The notes beneath the pieces are model-generated. The model worked only from the letters and a program-made list of their open reading frames with translations, ran no database searches and was not told where the DNA came from. Shown here piece after piece: positions 48,285 through 59,246 of a DNA stretch of 64,000 nt. The stretch comes from Enterobacter sp. Ag1 (GTDB taxonomy: Bacteria; Pseudomonadota; Gammaproteobacteria; Enterobacterales; Enterobacteriaceae). Position numbers and translations under genes: made by a program. The stretch covers positions 122,677 through 186,676 of the forward strand of contig AKXM01000008.1 in the NCBI GenBank assembly GCA_000277545.1, given 5' to 3'. Positions within the stretch are counted from its first letter, which is position 1; each line of letters opens with the position of its first letter.

Positions 48285-49880
48285 TTACCCGTCGATCCCT
48301 TTGCTACGCAGGTAATCTTCGTAGCCACCGGTGAAGTCAATCACGCGCTCTGGGGTAATTTCCAGCACGCGGGTTGCCAGCGAGCTAACAAACTCACGGT
48401 CGTGGGAAACGAAGATCAGCGTCCCCTGGTACATTTCCAGCGCCATGTTCAGCGACTCGATGGATTCCATATCCAGGTGGTTGGTTGGTTCATCCATGAT
48501 CAGGATGTTTGGTTTTTCCATCATCAGCTTGCCGAACAGCATACGGCCCTTCTCGCCCCCGGAAAGGACTTTGGCTGGCTTCTTGATGTCGTCCTGGCTG
48601 AACAGTAGACGACCCAGGATGCTGCGCACCGCCTGTTCGTCGTCGCCTTCCTGCTTCCACTGGCTCATCCAGTCAAAGACGGTCAGATCGTTTTCGAACT
48701 CGTATTCGTGATCCTGGGCGTAGTAGCCAATCTGAGCATTTTCAGACCACTTCACGCTGCCGTTTTCCGGGGTCAGCTCGCCGACCAGGGTTTTCAGCAT
48801 GGTAGATTTACCCACGCCGTTGGCACCCAAAATGGCAATCTTCTCGCCCACTTCCAGCAGCAGGTTGAAGTTTTTAAACAGCGGGCCGTTCTCAAACCCT
48901 TTGGTCACGGCTTCAACTTCAAGGGCGTTACGGAACAGTTTCTTATCCTGCTCGAAGCGGATGAACGGGTTCTGACGGCTGGACGCCTTCACTTCATCCA
49001 GCTTGATTTTATCAATCTGACGGGCACGGGAGGTGGCCTGGCGAGATTTGGAGGCGTTGGCGCTAAAGCGGCTAACGAAGGATTGCAGGTCTGCAATCTG
49101 CGCTTTCTTCTTCGCGTTGTCCGCCAGCAGGCGCTCGCGAGCCTGAGTTGCCGCCGTCATGTACTCGTCGTAGTTGCCAGGGTAAACGCGCAGCTCGCCG
49201 TAGTCCAGGTCAGCCATATGGGTGCAGACCATATTCAGGAAGTGACGGTCGTGCGAGATAATGATCATGGTGCTGTCGCGTTCGTTCAGCGTCTGCTCCA
49301 GCCAACGGATGGTGTCGATGTCCAGGTTGTTCGTTGGTTCGTCGAGCAGCAGGATGTCCGGGTTAGAGAACAGCGCCTGCGCCAGCAGCACGCGCAGCTT
49401 CCAGCCTGGAGCGACTTCGCTCATCGGGCCGTAGTGCTGCTCCAGCGGAATGCCCACGCCAAGCAGCAATTCACCGGCACGCGCTTCTGCGGTGTAGCCG
49501 TCCATCTCGCCGTATTTCACTTCGAGGTCGGCAACTTTGTAACCGTCTTCTTCGCTCATCTCAGGCAGGGCATAAATGCGGTCGCGTTCCTGCTTCACTT
49601 CCCACAGCTCGCCGTGGCCCATGATAACGGTGTCGAGTACGGTGAATTTTTCGAAGGCGAACTGATCCTGACGCAGCTTACCGATACGCTCGTTTGGGTC
49701 GAGAGAAACGTTGCCAAGCGTTGGCTCTAAGTCCCCGCCGAGGATTTTCATGAACGTGGATTTGCCGCTTCCGTTCGCGCCAATCAGGCCGTAACGGTTG
49801 CCGCCGCCAAATTTAACGGAGATATTTTCGAACAGCGGTTTGCTGCCAAACTGCATGGTAACGTTGCTGGATACAAGCAC
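48285..49880 (-). CDS. ybiT: ABC-F family ATPase YbiT
   Basis: The 531-residue protein has two ABC ATPase domains and no membrane part. Domain 1 has Walker [10 protein letters not shown] (about 34), signature near [17 protein letters not shown] and [11 protein letters not shown]; a charged linker of about 80 residues (P-site tRNA-interaction region, [20 protein letters not shown]) follows; domain 2 has [18 protein letters not shown] and [15 protein letters not shown] proteins act on the ribosome. The GTG start at 49880 ([13 protein letters not shown]) matches E. coli YbiT and has AGGA upstream; an ATG at 49934 is in frame. Confidence 0.95.
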   Translation of the reverse strand: MLVSSNVTMQFGSKPLFENISVKFGGGNRYGLIGANGSGKSTFMKILGGDLEPTLGNVSLDPNERIGKLRQDQFAFEKFTVLDTVIMGHGELWEVKQERDRIYALPEMSEEDGYKVADLEVKYGEMDGYTAEARAGELLLGVGIPLEQHYGPMSEVAPGWKLRVLLAQALFSNPDILLLDEPTNNLDIDTIRWLEQTLNERDSTMIIISHDRHFLNMVCTHMADLDYGELRVYPGNYDEYMTAATQARERLLADNAKKKAQIADLQSFVSRFSANASKSRQATSRARQIDKIKLDEVKASSRQNPFIRFEQDKKLFRNALEVEAVTKGFENGPLFKNFNLLLEVGEKIAILGANGVGKSTMLKTLVGELTPENGSVKWSENAQIGYYAQDHEYEFENDLTVFDWMSQWKQEGDDEQAVRSILGRLLFSQDDIKKPAKVLSGGEKGRMLFGKLMMEKPNILIMDEPTNHLDMESIESLNMALEMYQGTLIFVSHDREFVSSLATRVLEITPERVIDFTGGYEDYLRSKGIDG

Positions 49881-50118
49881 TGGTATGTCCTGGAGAAATA
49901 AGTTGTCGAGATTTTGGAATGTGATTTCGGCCACATTATGCCATAACTATGATAAAGGGTCGCCCCGCATCTTCACCGTACAATAGTTAATCAGTGTGAA
50001 AAAATTGTGATTTCATCCACATCTGATTTCCCAGATGAATGTAATACACATATAATGCGCGGCTGAATCGTCCATGAACACTCACTAGCTGGCCCGTCTG
50101 GCATAACACTCGCATAAC

Positions 50119-51033
50119 ATGAATATGAAATTACGCTCGCTTTTACTGGCTTTTGTGGCTGTCGCGTCTTTCTCTGCTTCCGCCGTGACTTATCCGTTAC
50201 CGACTAACGGCAGCCGCCTGGTTGGTGAAAACCAGGTTATCACTATTCCTGAAGGCAGCACCGCGCCGCTGGAAGAGTATGCCGCACAGTACCAGATGGG
50301 TCTGTCTAACATGCTGGAAGCTAACCCAGGCATTGACCCGTACCTGCCAAAAGCCGGCACCATCCTGAACATCCCTCAGCAGCTGATCCTGCCTGACACC
50401 GTGCATGAAGGGATTGTGATCAACAGTGCCGAAATGCGCCTCTACTATTACCCGAAAGGCACCAACACGGTGATCGTGCTGCCAATCGGTATCGGCCAGC
50501 TGGGGAAAGATACCCCGATCAACTGGACCACCAAGGTAGAGCGTAAGAAAAATGGCCCAACCTGGACCCCGACGGCGAAAATGCACGCGGAATACGCCGC
50601 AGCCGGTACGCCGCTGCCAGCCGTTGTTCCCGCTGGCCCGGACAACCCAATGGGCCTGTACGCGCTGTACATCGGTAACCTGTATGCGATTCACGGCACC
50701 AACGCCAACTTCGGTATCGGTCTGCGCGTAAGCCACGGCTGCGTGCGTCTGCGTAACGAAGACATCAAGTTCCTGTTCGACAACGTGCCGGTTGGCACCC
50801 GCGTTCAGTTCATTGATGAGCCGGTAAAAGCCACCACCGAGCCAGACGGCAGCCGCTACATCGAAGTTCACAACCCGCTTTCCACCACTGAAGCGCAGTT
50901 CAACTCCGATGAAATCGTGCCGATTAAACTGACCAGCAGCGTTCAGCAGGTGACCGCTCAGTCCGACGTTGACACCACCGTTGTTGACCAGGCGATTCAG
51001 AACCGTTCCGGGATGCCGGTTCGTCTGAACTAA
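50119..51033 (+). CDS. ldtB: L,D-transpeptidase LdtB (YbiS), Braun lipoprotein anchoring
   Basis: The 304-residue periplasmic enzyme has a signal peptide (about 1-23), a LysM-like region ([20 protein letters not shown]) and the YkuD domain with the catalytic Cys208 in [12 protein letters not shown] and its His in [11 protein letters not shown]. LdtB links the C-terminal Lys of Lpp to meso-DAP of peptidoglycan. It matches E. coli YbiS along its whole length, including the end [12 protein letters not shown]. It is divergent from ybiT and followed by a terminator. Confidence 0.96.
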   Translation: MNMKLRSLLLAFVAVASFSASAVTYPLPTNGSRLVGENQVITIPEGSTAPLEEYAAQYQMGLSNMLEANPGIDPYLPKAGTILNIPQQLILPDTVHEGIVINSAEMRLYYYPKGTNTVIVLPIGIGQLGKDTPINWTTKVERKKNGPTWTPTAKMHAEYAAAGTPLPAVVPAGPDNPMGLYALYIGNLYAIHGTNANFGIGLRVSHGCVRLRNEDIKFLFDNVPVGTRVQFIDEPVKATTEPDGSRYIEVHNPLSTTEAQFNSDEIVPIKLTSSVQQVTAQSDVDTTVVDQAIQNRSGMPVRLN

Positions 51034-51052
51034 GTCCAGCAGTTTGCAAAAT

Positions 51053-51076
51053 AGCGGCCTCCGGGCCGCTTTTTTA
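51053..51076 (+). terminator. Rho-independent terminator after ldtB
   Basis: AGCGGCC / GGCCGCT with a TCCG-type loop and a T-run lies 20 bases after the stop codon. Confidence 0.85.
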
Positions 51077-51203
51077 TTGCCCGAAATCCGCCCGACAACC
51101 TTCACGCAGGGAATGTTTGTTATGCTGATAATTCATGATGTGATGGATAGCACAATTTTGAGTTTAATTGTATGATGAATGCGTTTCTTAAAGGGTAACC
51201 TCC

Positions 51204-51605
51204 ATGCGCAACTCGTTCACGATAATCTGGCAGTATCTTCGCGCTTTTGTCTTAATTTACCTGTGTTTATACGCCGGTATTTTTGTCGCCGCTTTACTGC
51301 CTATCGTCATTCCCGGCAGCATTATCGGCATGCTGATTTTGTTTGTGCTGCTGTCGCTGCAGATCCTGCCGGCGAAGTGGGTAAAACCCAGCTGCCATTT
51401 GCTGATTCGCTATATGGCCCTTCTGTTCGTCCCTATTGGCGTGGGCGTGATGCAGTATTACGACGTGCTGAAAGCCCAGTTTGGCCCGGTGGTGGTGTCC
51501 TGTTTGATCAGCACGCTGGTGGTGCTGGTTATCGTGAGCTGGAGCTCACATCTGGTACACGGTGAAAGAAAAGTGATTGGTGAAGGCGAGGCAGAGAAAA
51601 AATGA
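51204..51605 (+). CDS. yohJ: CidA/LrgA-family membrane protein YohJ
   Basis: The 133-residue protein has four membrane helices; the start of the family domain is [19 protein letters not shown] and the conserved [20 protein letters not shown] follows. It matches E. coli YohJ. The family is holin-like and works with a CidB/LrgB partner, here YohK, whose start overlaps its stop by four bases (ATGA). Proposed roles are in murein hydrolase control or metabolite export; the E. coli function is not settled. Confidence 0.93.
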   Translation: MRNSFTIIWQYLRAFVLIYLCLYAGIFVAALLPIVIPGSIIGMLILFVLLSLQILPAKWVKPSCHLLIRYMALLFVPIGVGVMQYYDVLKAQFGPVVVSCLISTLVVLVIVSWSSHLVHGERKVIGEGEAEKK

Positions 51606-52297
51606 TGCACTTTATATGGTGGTCTTTACCGTTAACGCTGGTGGTGTTTTTTGCCGCCCGCAAGCTGGCCGCCCGGTTGAAATCCCCGCTGCTGAACCCG
51701 CTGCTGGTTTGCATGGTGGTGATCATTCCTTTTTTGCTGCTGACCGGCATTCCTTACGACCACTATTTTAAAGGCAGCGAAGTGCTCAACGACCTGCTGC
51801 AGCCCGCCGTTGTAGCCCTGGCCTTCCCGCTCTATGAGCAAATACACCAGATTCGCGCGCGCTGGAAATCCATTATTACCATCTGCTTTATTGGCAGCAT
51901 GGTGGCGATGTCCACCGGCACCTCTATCGCGTTATTGATGGGGGCGTCCCCGGAAATTGCCGCTTCGGTCCTGCCAAAATCCGTCACCACGCCGATTGCA
52001 ATGGCGGTTGGCGGCGGCATTGGTGGTATCCCGGCTATCAGCGCCGTCTGCGTTATCTTCGTCGGTATTCTTGGCGCGGTGTTTGGCCACACGCTGCTGA
52101 ACATGATGCGCATCAATACCAAAGCCTCACGCGGGCTGGCAATGGGTACCGCTTCCCACGCGCTGGGCACCGCTCGCTGTGCGGAACTGGACTTCCAGGA
52201 AGGGGCTTTTAGCTCGCTGGCGCTGGTGATTTGCGGGGTCATGACGTCGCTTATCGCTCCGTTTTTATTCCCGGTACTGCTGAAGCTTTTCGGCTAA
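51602..52297 (+). CDS. yohK: CidB/LrgB-family membrane protein YohK
   Basis: The 231-residue protein has about seven membrane helices and LrgB signatures: [20 protein letters not shown] and [20 protein letters not shown]. It is coupled to yohJ by an ATGA overlap and matches E. coli YohK. cdd follows, as in E. coli. The family member PlgG in plants exports glycolate, so transport is one possible role. Confidence 0.93.
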   Translation: MMHFIWWSLPLTLVVFFAARKLAARLKSPLLNPLLVCMVVIIPFLLLTGIPYDHYFKGSEVLNDLLQPAVVALAFPLYEQIHQIRARWKSIITICFIGSMVAMSTGTSIALLMGASPEIAASVLPKSVTTPIAMAVGGGIGGIPAISAVCVIFVGILGAVFGHTLLNMMRINTKASRGLAMGTASHALGTARCAELDFQEGAFSSLALVICGVMTSLIAPFLFPVLLKLFG

Positions 52298-52351
52298 AGC
52301 TTGCGAGAGATCGCGCACTTTCAGATTTGTTTTCATAAGTTGCATAAACAA

Positions 52352-52367
52352 TTAGAACTAGATCACA
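52352..52367 (+). promoter_or_regulatory. CRP-like site upstream of cdd
   Basis: TTAGA-N6-TCACA has one perfect half-site and lies 58 bases before the cdd ATG. E. coli cdd is activated by CRP and repressed by CytR, so a CRP site here is expected. Confidence 0.45.
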
Positions 52368-52425
52368 TATTTGGCCGGTACAGATCCGTAAACTACGTTT
52401 CCGTTACCTTTGATGAGGCTTTAAC

Positions 52426-53313
52426 ATGCGTTCACGTTTTGATGCCGCCGTTGTGCAACTCCCCGCCGCGCTGCAAACCGCTTTGCAACCCCTGCTTGCC
52501 GACGACCACTTCCCGGCTATGTTTACCGCAGCCGAAGTTGAAGCGCTAAAACATCAAACCGGGCTGGGTGACCAAGACCTGGCTTTCGCTCTGTTGCCGC
52601 TGGCCGCAGCCTGTGCCCGCGCAGACCTCTCTCATTTTAACGTCGGCGCCGTCGCGCGAGGCGTCAGCGGGAATCTCTATTTTGGTGGCAACATGGAGTT
52701 TCTGGGTGCCACCATGCAGCAAACCGTGCACGCCGAACAAAGCGCCATTACCCACGCGTGGATGCGCGGCGAAAAAGGCCTGGTTGATATCACGGTCAAC
52801 TACACGCCCTGCGGTCACTGCCGTCAGTTTATGAATGAACTGAACAGCGGCACCGCGCTGGGTATTCATCTGCCTGGCCGCAAGCCTTCCACTCTGGGTG
52901 AATATCTGCCGGATGCCTTTGGCCCGCGTGACCTGGAGATCAAAACGCTGCTGCTGGACGAAGAGAATCATGGCTTCGCGTTGCAGGGGGATACCCTGAC
53001 GCAGGCGGCAATTGCTGCCGCTAACCGCAGCCACGCGCCTTACAGCAAGGCCCCGGCAGGCGTTGCGCTGGAAATGGTCGACGGGAAAATCTTCACCGGA
53101 TGCTATGCGGAAAACGCTGCGTTTAACCCTTCCCTTCCGCCGCTGCAGGCCGCGCTGAACCTGCTTTCTCTGAATGGTTACGACTACCCACAAATTAAGC
53201 GCGCCGTGCTGGCAGAAAAAATCGATGCGCCGCTGCTGCAGTGGGATGCCACCTCCGCCACGCTGAAAGCGCTGGGCTGTGAAGCCGTTGAGCGTATTAA
53301 TATTGTTCAATAA
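52426..53313 (+). CDS. cdd: Cytidine deaminase
   Basis: The 295-residue enzyme converts cytidine and deoxycytidine to uridine forms in pyrimidine salvage. The zinc site is His102-Ala-Glu104 with Cys129 and Cys132 (TPCGHCRQF), at the same residue numbers as in E. coli Cdd. The C-terminal half is the degenerate second deaminase domain typical of the enterobacterial dimeric form. The gene lies between yohK and sanA as in E. coli and stands alone. Confidence 0.96.
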   Translation: MRSRFDAAVVQLPAALQTALQPLLADDHFPAMFTAAEVEALKHQTGLGDQDLAFALLPLAAACARADLSHFNVGAVARGVSGNLYFGGNMEFLGATMQQTVHAEQSAITHAWMRGEKGLVDITVNYTPCGHCRQFMNELNSGTALGIHLPGRKPSTLGEYLPDAFGPRDLEIKTLLLDEENHGFALQGDTLTQAAIAAANRSHAPYSKAPAGVALEMVDGKIFTGCYAENAAFNPSLPPLQAALNLLSLNGYDYPQIKRAVLAEKIDAPLLQWDATSATLKALGCEAVERINIVQ

Positions 53314-53413
53314 TTCTCCGTTGCGGGTGTACCCACACTCGCATTGTTGAAATTTGCCCCAACTGAACCCGCGTTTCTTGCTCTTGAGGGCCGGGTAAAG
53401 TAGCCTTGGATGA

Positions 53414-54164
<751 letters not shown>

Positions 54165-54446
54165 GATAAACTATTGCGCTCATTTTGATAGCGCCTCTTC
54201 CGTCGTCGCCTTTCCTAATTCCTCAACTGCTGCATTCTTATTCCCTTGAATCCGACATCTGAGTTCGCCCTTATGCCTTTCACCCCATATTATTTTGGCG
54301 GAGCGCAATATCTCCATCTCAATAAGTGAGAAACTTTAATTCTCAACCTTTAACTCATAAACAAAATGAATTAAGACCAAAAACCTTTCTTTCGTAGGCC
54401 ATTTAGGTGAATGTTGAATAATATGCATTCCCGCGGAGTGTATTAC

Positions 54447-55070
54447 ATGGAATTCACTTCCCCTACCTTAGTCCTCATAAAAATAGAGAAAATGAAATTT
54501 ACAAACAGCTTATTTAGAACCGCAGGCAAAATACCTTTATTAAGATCGCATGACTGGCCCTTTGGAAAAATAGAGGTCGTGCTTGCCTATAACTTTAAAA
54601 AACGCCGACCTCATGAATATGCTTACCTGAAGTCAAAATATAAAGACATGCTTGAGCTGGTAGGTCGAGAGTCTGAGAGCGAAGAAAAAAAGTATATTTA
54701 TAACAACTTCCACTATCTTCAGTCCGTGACGGAAAATGACCGCATAGATATTTTTGCTCACGCCAGTGAACATATGCTGGGTCACTACAGCCCCGAGGCG
54801 CTGGCGGATGATTTGAAAAAAATGTCTCTACGCCGCGTGGGCGTGATCAAATTTCAGGCTTGCTATATTGGAAAGGGTAACTGGCTGGAAAGAGCGCGAG
54901 ATATCTTCATCAGTAAGGGAATCAGTTTTGCTTACATGGCAGCCCCCACCAACCGTATAGTATGGAATAATCCGTTCACTAAATATGTAAAAGGTGATCG
55001 AGAATTAGCCTATAAAGTGGTTAAAGGTAATATTAATAAACAGTTTCCTGGTACAAGATATACAGGATAA
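54447..55070 (+). CDS. Orphan protein with a C80/caspase-clan-like His/Cys pair
   Basis: The 207-residue product is not a gene I recognise from the E. coli backbone. Its middle reads NDRIDIFAHASEHMLGHYS, then LADDLKKM, VGVIKFQACYIGKGNW and ISFAYMAAPTN. This order (hydrophobic strand, His, a loop with Gly/Ser, helix, hydrophobic strand, Cys, helix) is that of clan CD cysteine peptidases such as the C80 domain of MARTX toxins, where the pair is His and Cys; here His105 and Cys139. The motif is a remote match, and the two catalytic residues are inferred. The start at 54447 has GGAG at good spacing; ATGs at 54411 and 54423 are in frame. GC is near 40%, far below the flanks, so it was probably acquired. 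No signal peptide or immunity partner is visible. Confidence 0.6.
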   Translation: MEFTSPTLVLIKIEKMKFTNSLFRTAGKIPLLRSHDWPFGKIEVVLAYNFKKRRPHEYAYLKSKYKDMLELVGRESESEEKKYIYNNFHYLQSVTENDRIDIFAHASEHMLGHYSPEALADDLKKMSLRRVGVIKFQACYIGKGNWLERARDIFISKGISFAYMAAPTNRIVWNNPFTKYVKGDRELAYKVVKGNINKQFPGTRYTG

Positions 55071-55214
55071 ATTATTTACCTTCATTTGTGCCACCTGTGG
55101 GTAAGATGAACGGCAGTATCAGGGTGTTAAAGCCATTAACACTGAGATATCAGGGGCGCAGCTTATGCCAGAAAATCGAAGCCGCGCCCGCTCAAAATAC
55201 GGTTACCGCAGAAA

Positions 55215-56225
55215 TTACTTCTTACGCGCGTACTTCAGGGAGTCCAGCGCCACGGCGAAGATGATAATGCCGCCCTTGATGATGTACTGCCAGTAAGGGT
55301 TCACGCCGATATAGGTCAGGCCGTAGTTAATAACCGTAAAGATAATTACCCCGGTCACCACGCCCACCACCGTCCCTACCCCGCCGCTGAACGACACGCC
55401 GCCCACCACGCACGCCGCAATCGCATCCAGCTCGTACATAAAGCCAAGGTTGTTGGTGGCCGAGCCGATACGACCAGCTTCCAGCATCCCGCCAAAGGCA
55501 TAGAACACGCCGGACAGGGCATAAATCATGATCAGGTTCAGCGCCACGTTAACGCCGGAGACTTTCGCCGCTTCCGGGTTGCCGCCGATAGCGAAGATGT
55601 TTTTCCCGAAGCGGGTTTTGTTCCACAGCACCCACACAAACAGCACCGCAAACAAGGCGTAGAACGTAATGTACGACAGGCGGAAGCTACCCAGCGCGAT
55701 AAAGCCCTGCGTGAAGGTAGAGAAGTGGGAGTCAAACCCGGAAATCGGCGACGCGCCCACGAAGTCGTAATACAGGGAGTTGATCCCGTACACGATGATC
55801 ATGGTGCCCAGGGTAGTGATAAACGGCGTCACGTTCAGGTAAGCGATAATAATCCCGTTCACCAGGCCAATCACCGCGCCCACGGCGCAGACAATCAACA
55901 GCACCAGCGGAATCGGCATGGTGTGCATGTCCGGGAACACCTTGTTGACGTTATCCATTGATTGCAACAGCGTAGCCGCCACAACCGCCGCCAGCCCCAC
56001 CTGGCGCCCTGCGGACAGGTCAGTCCCCTGGGTGACAATCAGCCCGGCCACACCGAGCGCGATGATAATACGCACCGAAGACTGGGTCAGAATGTTACTC
56101 AGGTTAAGCAGGCTTAAGAACGTCGGATCCTGGAAAATAATGATCGCCAGCAACACCAGCAGCACCACGTAGATGCCGCCCTCTTTTAGATAAGTTAGAA
56201 AACTCTTCTTATTTAACGCACTCAT
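55215..56225 (-). CDS. mglC: Galactose/methyl-galactoside ABC permease MglC
   Basis: The 336-residue inner-membrane permease of the RbsC/MglC type has about eight to ten helices. Family blocks are SVRIIIALGVAGLIVTQGTDLSAGRQVG, GLVNGIIIAYLNVTPFITTLG and GGNPEAAKVSGVNV. It forms the D-galactose channel and ends IIFAVALDSLKYARKK. It is the last gene of mglBAC, 20 bases after mglA, and nearly identical to E. coli MglC. Confidence 0.97.
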   Translation of the reverse strand: MSALNKKSFLTYLKEGGIYVVLLVLLAIIIFQDPTFLSLLNLSNILTQSSVRIIIALGVAGLIVTQGTDLSAGRQVGLAAVVAATLLQSMDNVNKVFPDMHTMPIPLVLLIVCAVGAVIGLVNGIIIAYLNVTPFITTLGTMIIVYGINSLYYDFVGASPISGFDSHFSTFTQGFIALGSFRLSYITFYALFAVLFVWVLWNKTRFGKNIFAIGGNPEAAKVSGVNVALNLIMIYALSGVFYAFGGMLEAGRIGSATNNLGFMYELDAIAACVVGGVSFSGGVGTVVGVVTGVIIFTVINYGLTYIGVNPYWQYIIKGGIIIFAVALDSLKYARKK

Positions 56226-56245
56226 TTTTAATAGCCCCTAAATCA

Positions 56246-57766
56246 TCACAGGTGCACAGACGCAAGACGTAAAATTTCGTTCTGCGTTGTTGTTTTGGTG
56301 TCTACAATTCCGGCCACGAGCCCGTTGCTCATCACCAGAATACGGTCTGTAATCCCTAACAATTCCGGCATCTCGGACGAAATGATAATGATCCCTTTCC
56401 CTTTTTTGGCAAGCTCAGTAATCAGCTGATAAATCTCAAACTTGGCGCCCACATCAATGCCGCGCGTCGGTTCATCCAGCATCAGGATTTCCGGCTGGGT
56501 CAGCAGCCAGCGGCCAATGATCACCTTCTGCTGGTTACCGCCGGACAGCGAGCCGATGGAAGTGCGGTGCCCCGGGGTTTTCACGCGCATGGAGTCGATA
56601 ACCCACTGGGTATCGCTTTTCATGCGGGAGTTATCCAGCAGGCCGACCTTGTTTTTGTAGTTACGAATATTGGAAATGAGTGAGTTAAAACCGATATCCA
56701 GGTAGGCGTAAATCCCGGTTGAGCGACGCTCTTCGGTCACCAGCGCAAAACCGTGATTAATCGCTTCGTTCGCGCTGCTGTTGTTGATTTTTTTGCCGTG
56801 AAGCTTGATGGTACCGCCAGATTTCTCGCGGATACCAAACAGCGTTTCTACAATGTCGGTACGCTTCGCCCCGACAAGGCCCGCAATGCCGAGGATTTCA
56901 CCTTTATGCAGATCAAAGGAGATATCACGAATCGACGGCTGGCGCAGCGAGGTCAGGTTGCGGACTTCAAGGATCACTTCGCCCGGCACGTTGGATTTGT
57001 CCGGGAAGCGCTGGTTCAGGGAGCGGCCGACCATCATGGCGATGATTTTGTCCATATCCAGCCCTTCCAGCGGCTGGGTGGCAATCCACTGCCCGTCGCG
57101 CAAAATCGTAATTTCATCGCACAGCTGGAATATTTCTTCCATTTTATGGGAGATATAAACAATCCCGCAGCCGCGATCTTTTAATTTGCGAATAATTTTA
57201 AAGAGATGATTAACTTCTTTTTCCGTCAACGAAGACGTTGGCTCATCCATAATAACGATTTTGGCGTTATAGGAAAAAGCCTTGGCGATTTCAATCATCT
57301 GCATTTGAGAAACGGACAGCGTACCGACGCGGGCTCGCGGGTCGATATCAATATCCAGCTCATCAAATATCTCTTTGGTGTCGCGGTACATTTTATCCTG
57401 ATCGACAAACACGCCTTTGGTCGGATAGCGCCCAAGCCACATGTTGTCCATCACGGTGCGCTGCAGAACCAGGTTAAGCTCCTGATGCACCATAGAAATA
57501 CCGTTTTCCAGCGCCTCTTTCGTGCTGCTGAAATTCACCTCTTTTCCCTGGAAAAGGATACTGCCGGAATCTTTGCTGTAGATCCCAAAAAGGCATTTCA
57601 ATAATGTCGATTTGCCCGCACCGTTTTCACCCATCAGGGCGTGAATAGAGTGTGGCCGTACTTTTAAATTAACATTATCCAGTGCCTTAACGCCGGGGAA
57701 GGATTTATTAATGCCGGTCATTTCCAGCAAAAATTCCGTCGGCGTAGCTGAGTTATTGTCGACCAT
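56246..57766 (-). CDS. mglA: Galactose/methyl-galactoside ABC ATPase MglA
   Basis: The 506-residue protein has two ABC domains, as usual for sugar importers of this class. The first has Walker [10 protein letters not shown] (about 43), signature LSVSQMQM and [10 protein letters not shown]; the second has signature LSGGNQQK and [13 protein letters not shown], with a degenerate Walker A (GLVGAKRTD). It drives galactose import with MglC. The gene follows mglB after a 201-base gap that holds two repeat structures. Confidence 0.97.
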   Translation of the reverse strand: MVDNNSATPTEFLLEMTGINKSFPGVKALDNVNLKVRPHSIHALMGENGAGKSTLLKCLFGIYSKDSGSILFQGKEVNFSSTKEALENGISMVHQELNLVLQRTVMDNMWLGRYPTKGVFVDQDKMYRDTKEIFDELDIDIDPRARVGTLSVSQMQMIEIAKAFSYNAKIVIMDEPTSSLTEKEVNHLFKIIRKLKDRGCGIVYISHKMEEIFQLCDEITILRDGQWIATQPLEGLDMDKIIAMMVGRSLNQRFPDKSNVPGEVILEVRNLTSLRQPSIRDISFDLHKGEILGIAGLVGAKRTDIVETLFGIREKSGGTIKLHGKKINNSSANEAINHGFALVTEERRSTGIYAYLDIGFNSLISNIRNYKNKVGLLDNSRMKSDTQWVIDSMRVKTPGHRTSIGSLSGGNQQKVIIGRWLLTQPEILMLDEPTRGIDVGAKFEIYQLITELAKKGKGIIIISSEMPELLGITDRILVMSNGLVAGIVDTKTTTQNEILRLASVHL

Positions 57767-57802
57767 AATTATACCTGTGTCGCTGAGTAACCTGCCTAAA
57801 GC

Positions 57803-57824
57803 CGGGCGCAGGTATCTGCGCCCG
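57803..57824 (-). repeat. mglB-mglA intergenic hairpin (REP-like)
   Basis: An 8-bp perfect stem, CGGGCGCA / TGCGCCCG, lies just upstream of mglA on the transcript. In E. coli the same gap holds REP elements that stabilise the mglB mRNA end. Confidence 0.55.
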
Positions 57825-57842
57825 TGTACAACTAAAAAACGT

Positions 57843-57966
57843 TACCCTAAATAATTCGAGTTGCAGGCAGGCAACAAGCTCGAGAATCCCCAGGCGCTTA
57901 CATCAAGTAAGCAACTGGGGTGAGCGAGTGCAGTTCACGCCCCTGCGGCTCGAAGGATGACGGGTA
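57843..57966. repeat. Long enterobacterial intergenic palindromic repeat
   Basis: About 125 bases run from CCCTAAATAATTCGAGTTGCAGG to CCTGCGGCTCGAAGGATGACGGG, so the ends are inverted (TTCGAGTTGCAGG with CCTGCGGCTCGAA, two mismatches). Inside lie smaller inverted parts, CCCCAGGCGCTTAC and GTAAGCAACTGGGG. This pattern is known from many enterobacterial genomes as a non-coding mobile-like repeat. Here it directly abuts the mglB stop codon. Confidence 0.75.
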
Positions 57967-57967
57967 T

Positions 57968-58963
57968 TTATTTGCCGATGAACTGTGCGAGATTATCTTT
58001 ATCCACGCCTACGTAAGGTACGCGTACGATTTTGTTCTCGATCTTCCAGTTGGTGCCTTCAGCGGCTGGCTTACCGTCGGCCAGATTTTTCGCCAGGTCG
58101 AAGGTCGCTTTAGCCTGGTTGTTGGCATCGTTCAGCACGGTCCCGGCCATCGCACCGGATTTCACCAGTGCCAGTGCTTCAGGCAGGGCATCTACGCCAA
58201 ACACTGGAATAGACGATTTGTTGTGGGCTTTCAGCGCTTCTACCGCACCCATTGCCATTGCGTCGTTGTTAGCAATAACCACTTCGATTTTGTTAGCGTT
58301 CGGGCCAGAGAGCCACGCGTCCATTTTGTCTTTAGCCTGAGCGGTATCCCACATCGCGGTATCCAGCTGCAGCTGCTGAGTTTTCAGGCCTTTGTCGTTC
58401 AGCTCTTTGATAACGTAGGTGGTACGTGCTTCGGCATCCGGGTGACCTGGTTCGCCTTTCAGCAGCACGAACTGGATCTGGCCGTCTTTGTTCAGGTCCC
58501 AGGCCGGGTTAGCCGCCCAGTGTTTAGCAATCAGGTCGCCCTGGATGATACCGGACTCTTTAGAGTCGGTGCCGACGTAGTAAGCTTTGTCGTAGCTATC
58601 CAACGCTTTGCGGGAAGGTTCTTTGTTGAAGAACACCACCGGCACGTTTTGCGCGCGCGCTTTTTCGATAACGGTGCCTGCGGCGGCCGGGTCAACCAGG
58701 TTGATGGCCAGCGCTTTCACGCCTTTTGCCAGCAGAACGTCAATCTGGTCGTTCTGTTTGGACTGGTCGTTCTGGGAGTCGTTCATCAGCAGCTGTACGT
58801 CAGGTGACGCTTTCGCATCTTTCTCGATAGCTTTACGAACCACTGACATGAAGTTGTCGTCATATTTATAAATCGTCACGCCAATACGGTCAGCGGCGTT
58901 CGCTGCGGCACCAAACAACATGCAGGACATCACGGCGGACAGAGTCAAAACCTTCTTATTCAT
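57968..58963 (-). CDS. mglB: D-galactose/D-glucose-binding periplasmic protein MglB
   Basis: The 331-residue protein has a signal peptide ending GAAANAAD and the mature start [14 protein letters not shown]. It binds galactose and glucose and also signals to the Trg chemoreceptor. The calcium-binding loop is near DLNKDGQIQ, a typical feature of this protein, and the sugar site includes [17 protein letters not shown] lies before the ATG. It is the first gene of mglBAC, under the GalS operator and CRP site at 59213-59245. Confidence 0.97.
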   Translation of the reverse strand: MNKKVLTLSAVMSCMLFGAAANAADRIGVTIYKYDDNFMSVVRKAIEKDAKASPDVQLLMNDSQNDQSKQNDQIDVLLAKGVKALAINLVDPAAAGTVIEKARAQNVPVVFFNKEPSRKALDSYDKAYYVGTDSKESGIIQGDLIAKHWAANPAWDLNKDGQIQFVLLKGEPGHPDAEARTTYVIKELNDKGLKTQQLQLDTAMWDTAQAKDKMDAWLSGPNANKIEVVIANNDAMAMGAVEALKAHNKSSIPVFGVDALPEALALVKSGAMAGTVLNDANNQAKATFDLAKNLADGKPAAEGTNWKIENKIVRVPYVGVDKDNLAQFIGK

Positions 58964-59212
58964 GGTATCTCCGGTTTTTATTTTGCAGGGTAGTTCGCGT
59001 TCGAAACCAGGCAGGACAGTAATGTTATAAAAAAGTTACTGAATGCCGAAGTTATCCTAAAAAATGTGCACTTCCGTGTTCGGTAACAATCCAATACTGC
59101 GTTTTTATGAGCGTTAATGGCCTTATCACGACGCTAAAAATGAGCAGTCACCGTTACATCGTGTTTCAGCTGATAAAACGCTGACATAATAGTCAGCGCA
59201 ATGTTAATTAAC

Positions 59213-59228
59213 TGTGAATTTACTCACA
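59213..59228 (-). promoter_or_regulatory. CRP site of the mglBAC promoter
   Basis: TGTGA-N6-TCACA is a perfect CRP consensus core, with flanking CTG/CAG extending the symmetry. It lies about 250 bases upstream of mglB. Confidence 0.8.
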
Positions 59229-59231
59229 GAT

Positions 59232-59245
59232 TGAAACCGGTTACA
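59232..59245 (-). promoter_or_regulatory. GalS/GalR operator of mglBAC
   Basis: TGAAACCGGTTACA fits the gal-regulon operator with a central CCGG. It lies four bases beyond the CRP site and ends one base before the galS stop codon. Confidence 0.75.
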
Positions 59246-59246
59246 T

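Noticed and set aside
48708..49730. 340-residue plus-strand frame opposite ybiT
   Set aside because: A long shadow of a conserved ABC-F gene with no family resemblance of its own.
50197..51105. 302-residue antisense frame opposite ldtB
   Set aside because: No domain and no ribosome site; ldtB is certain and a terminator lies across its start.
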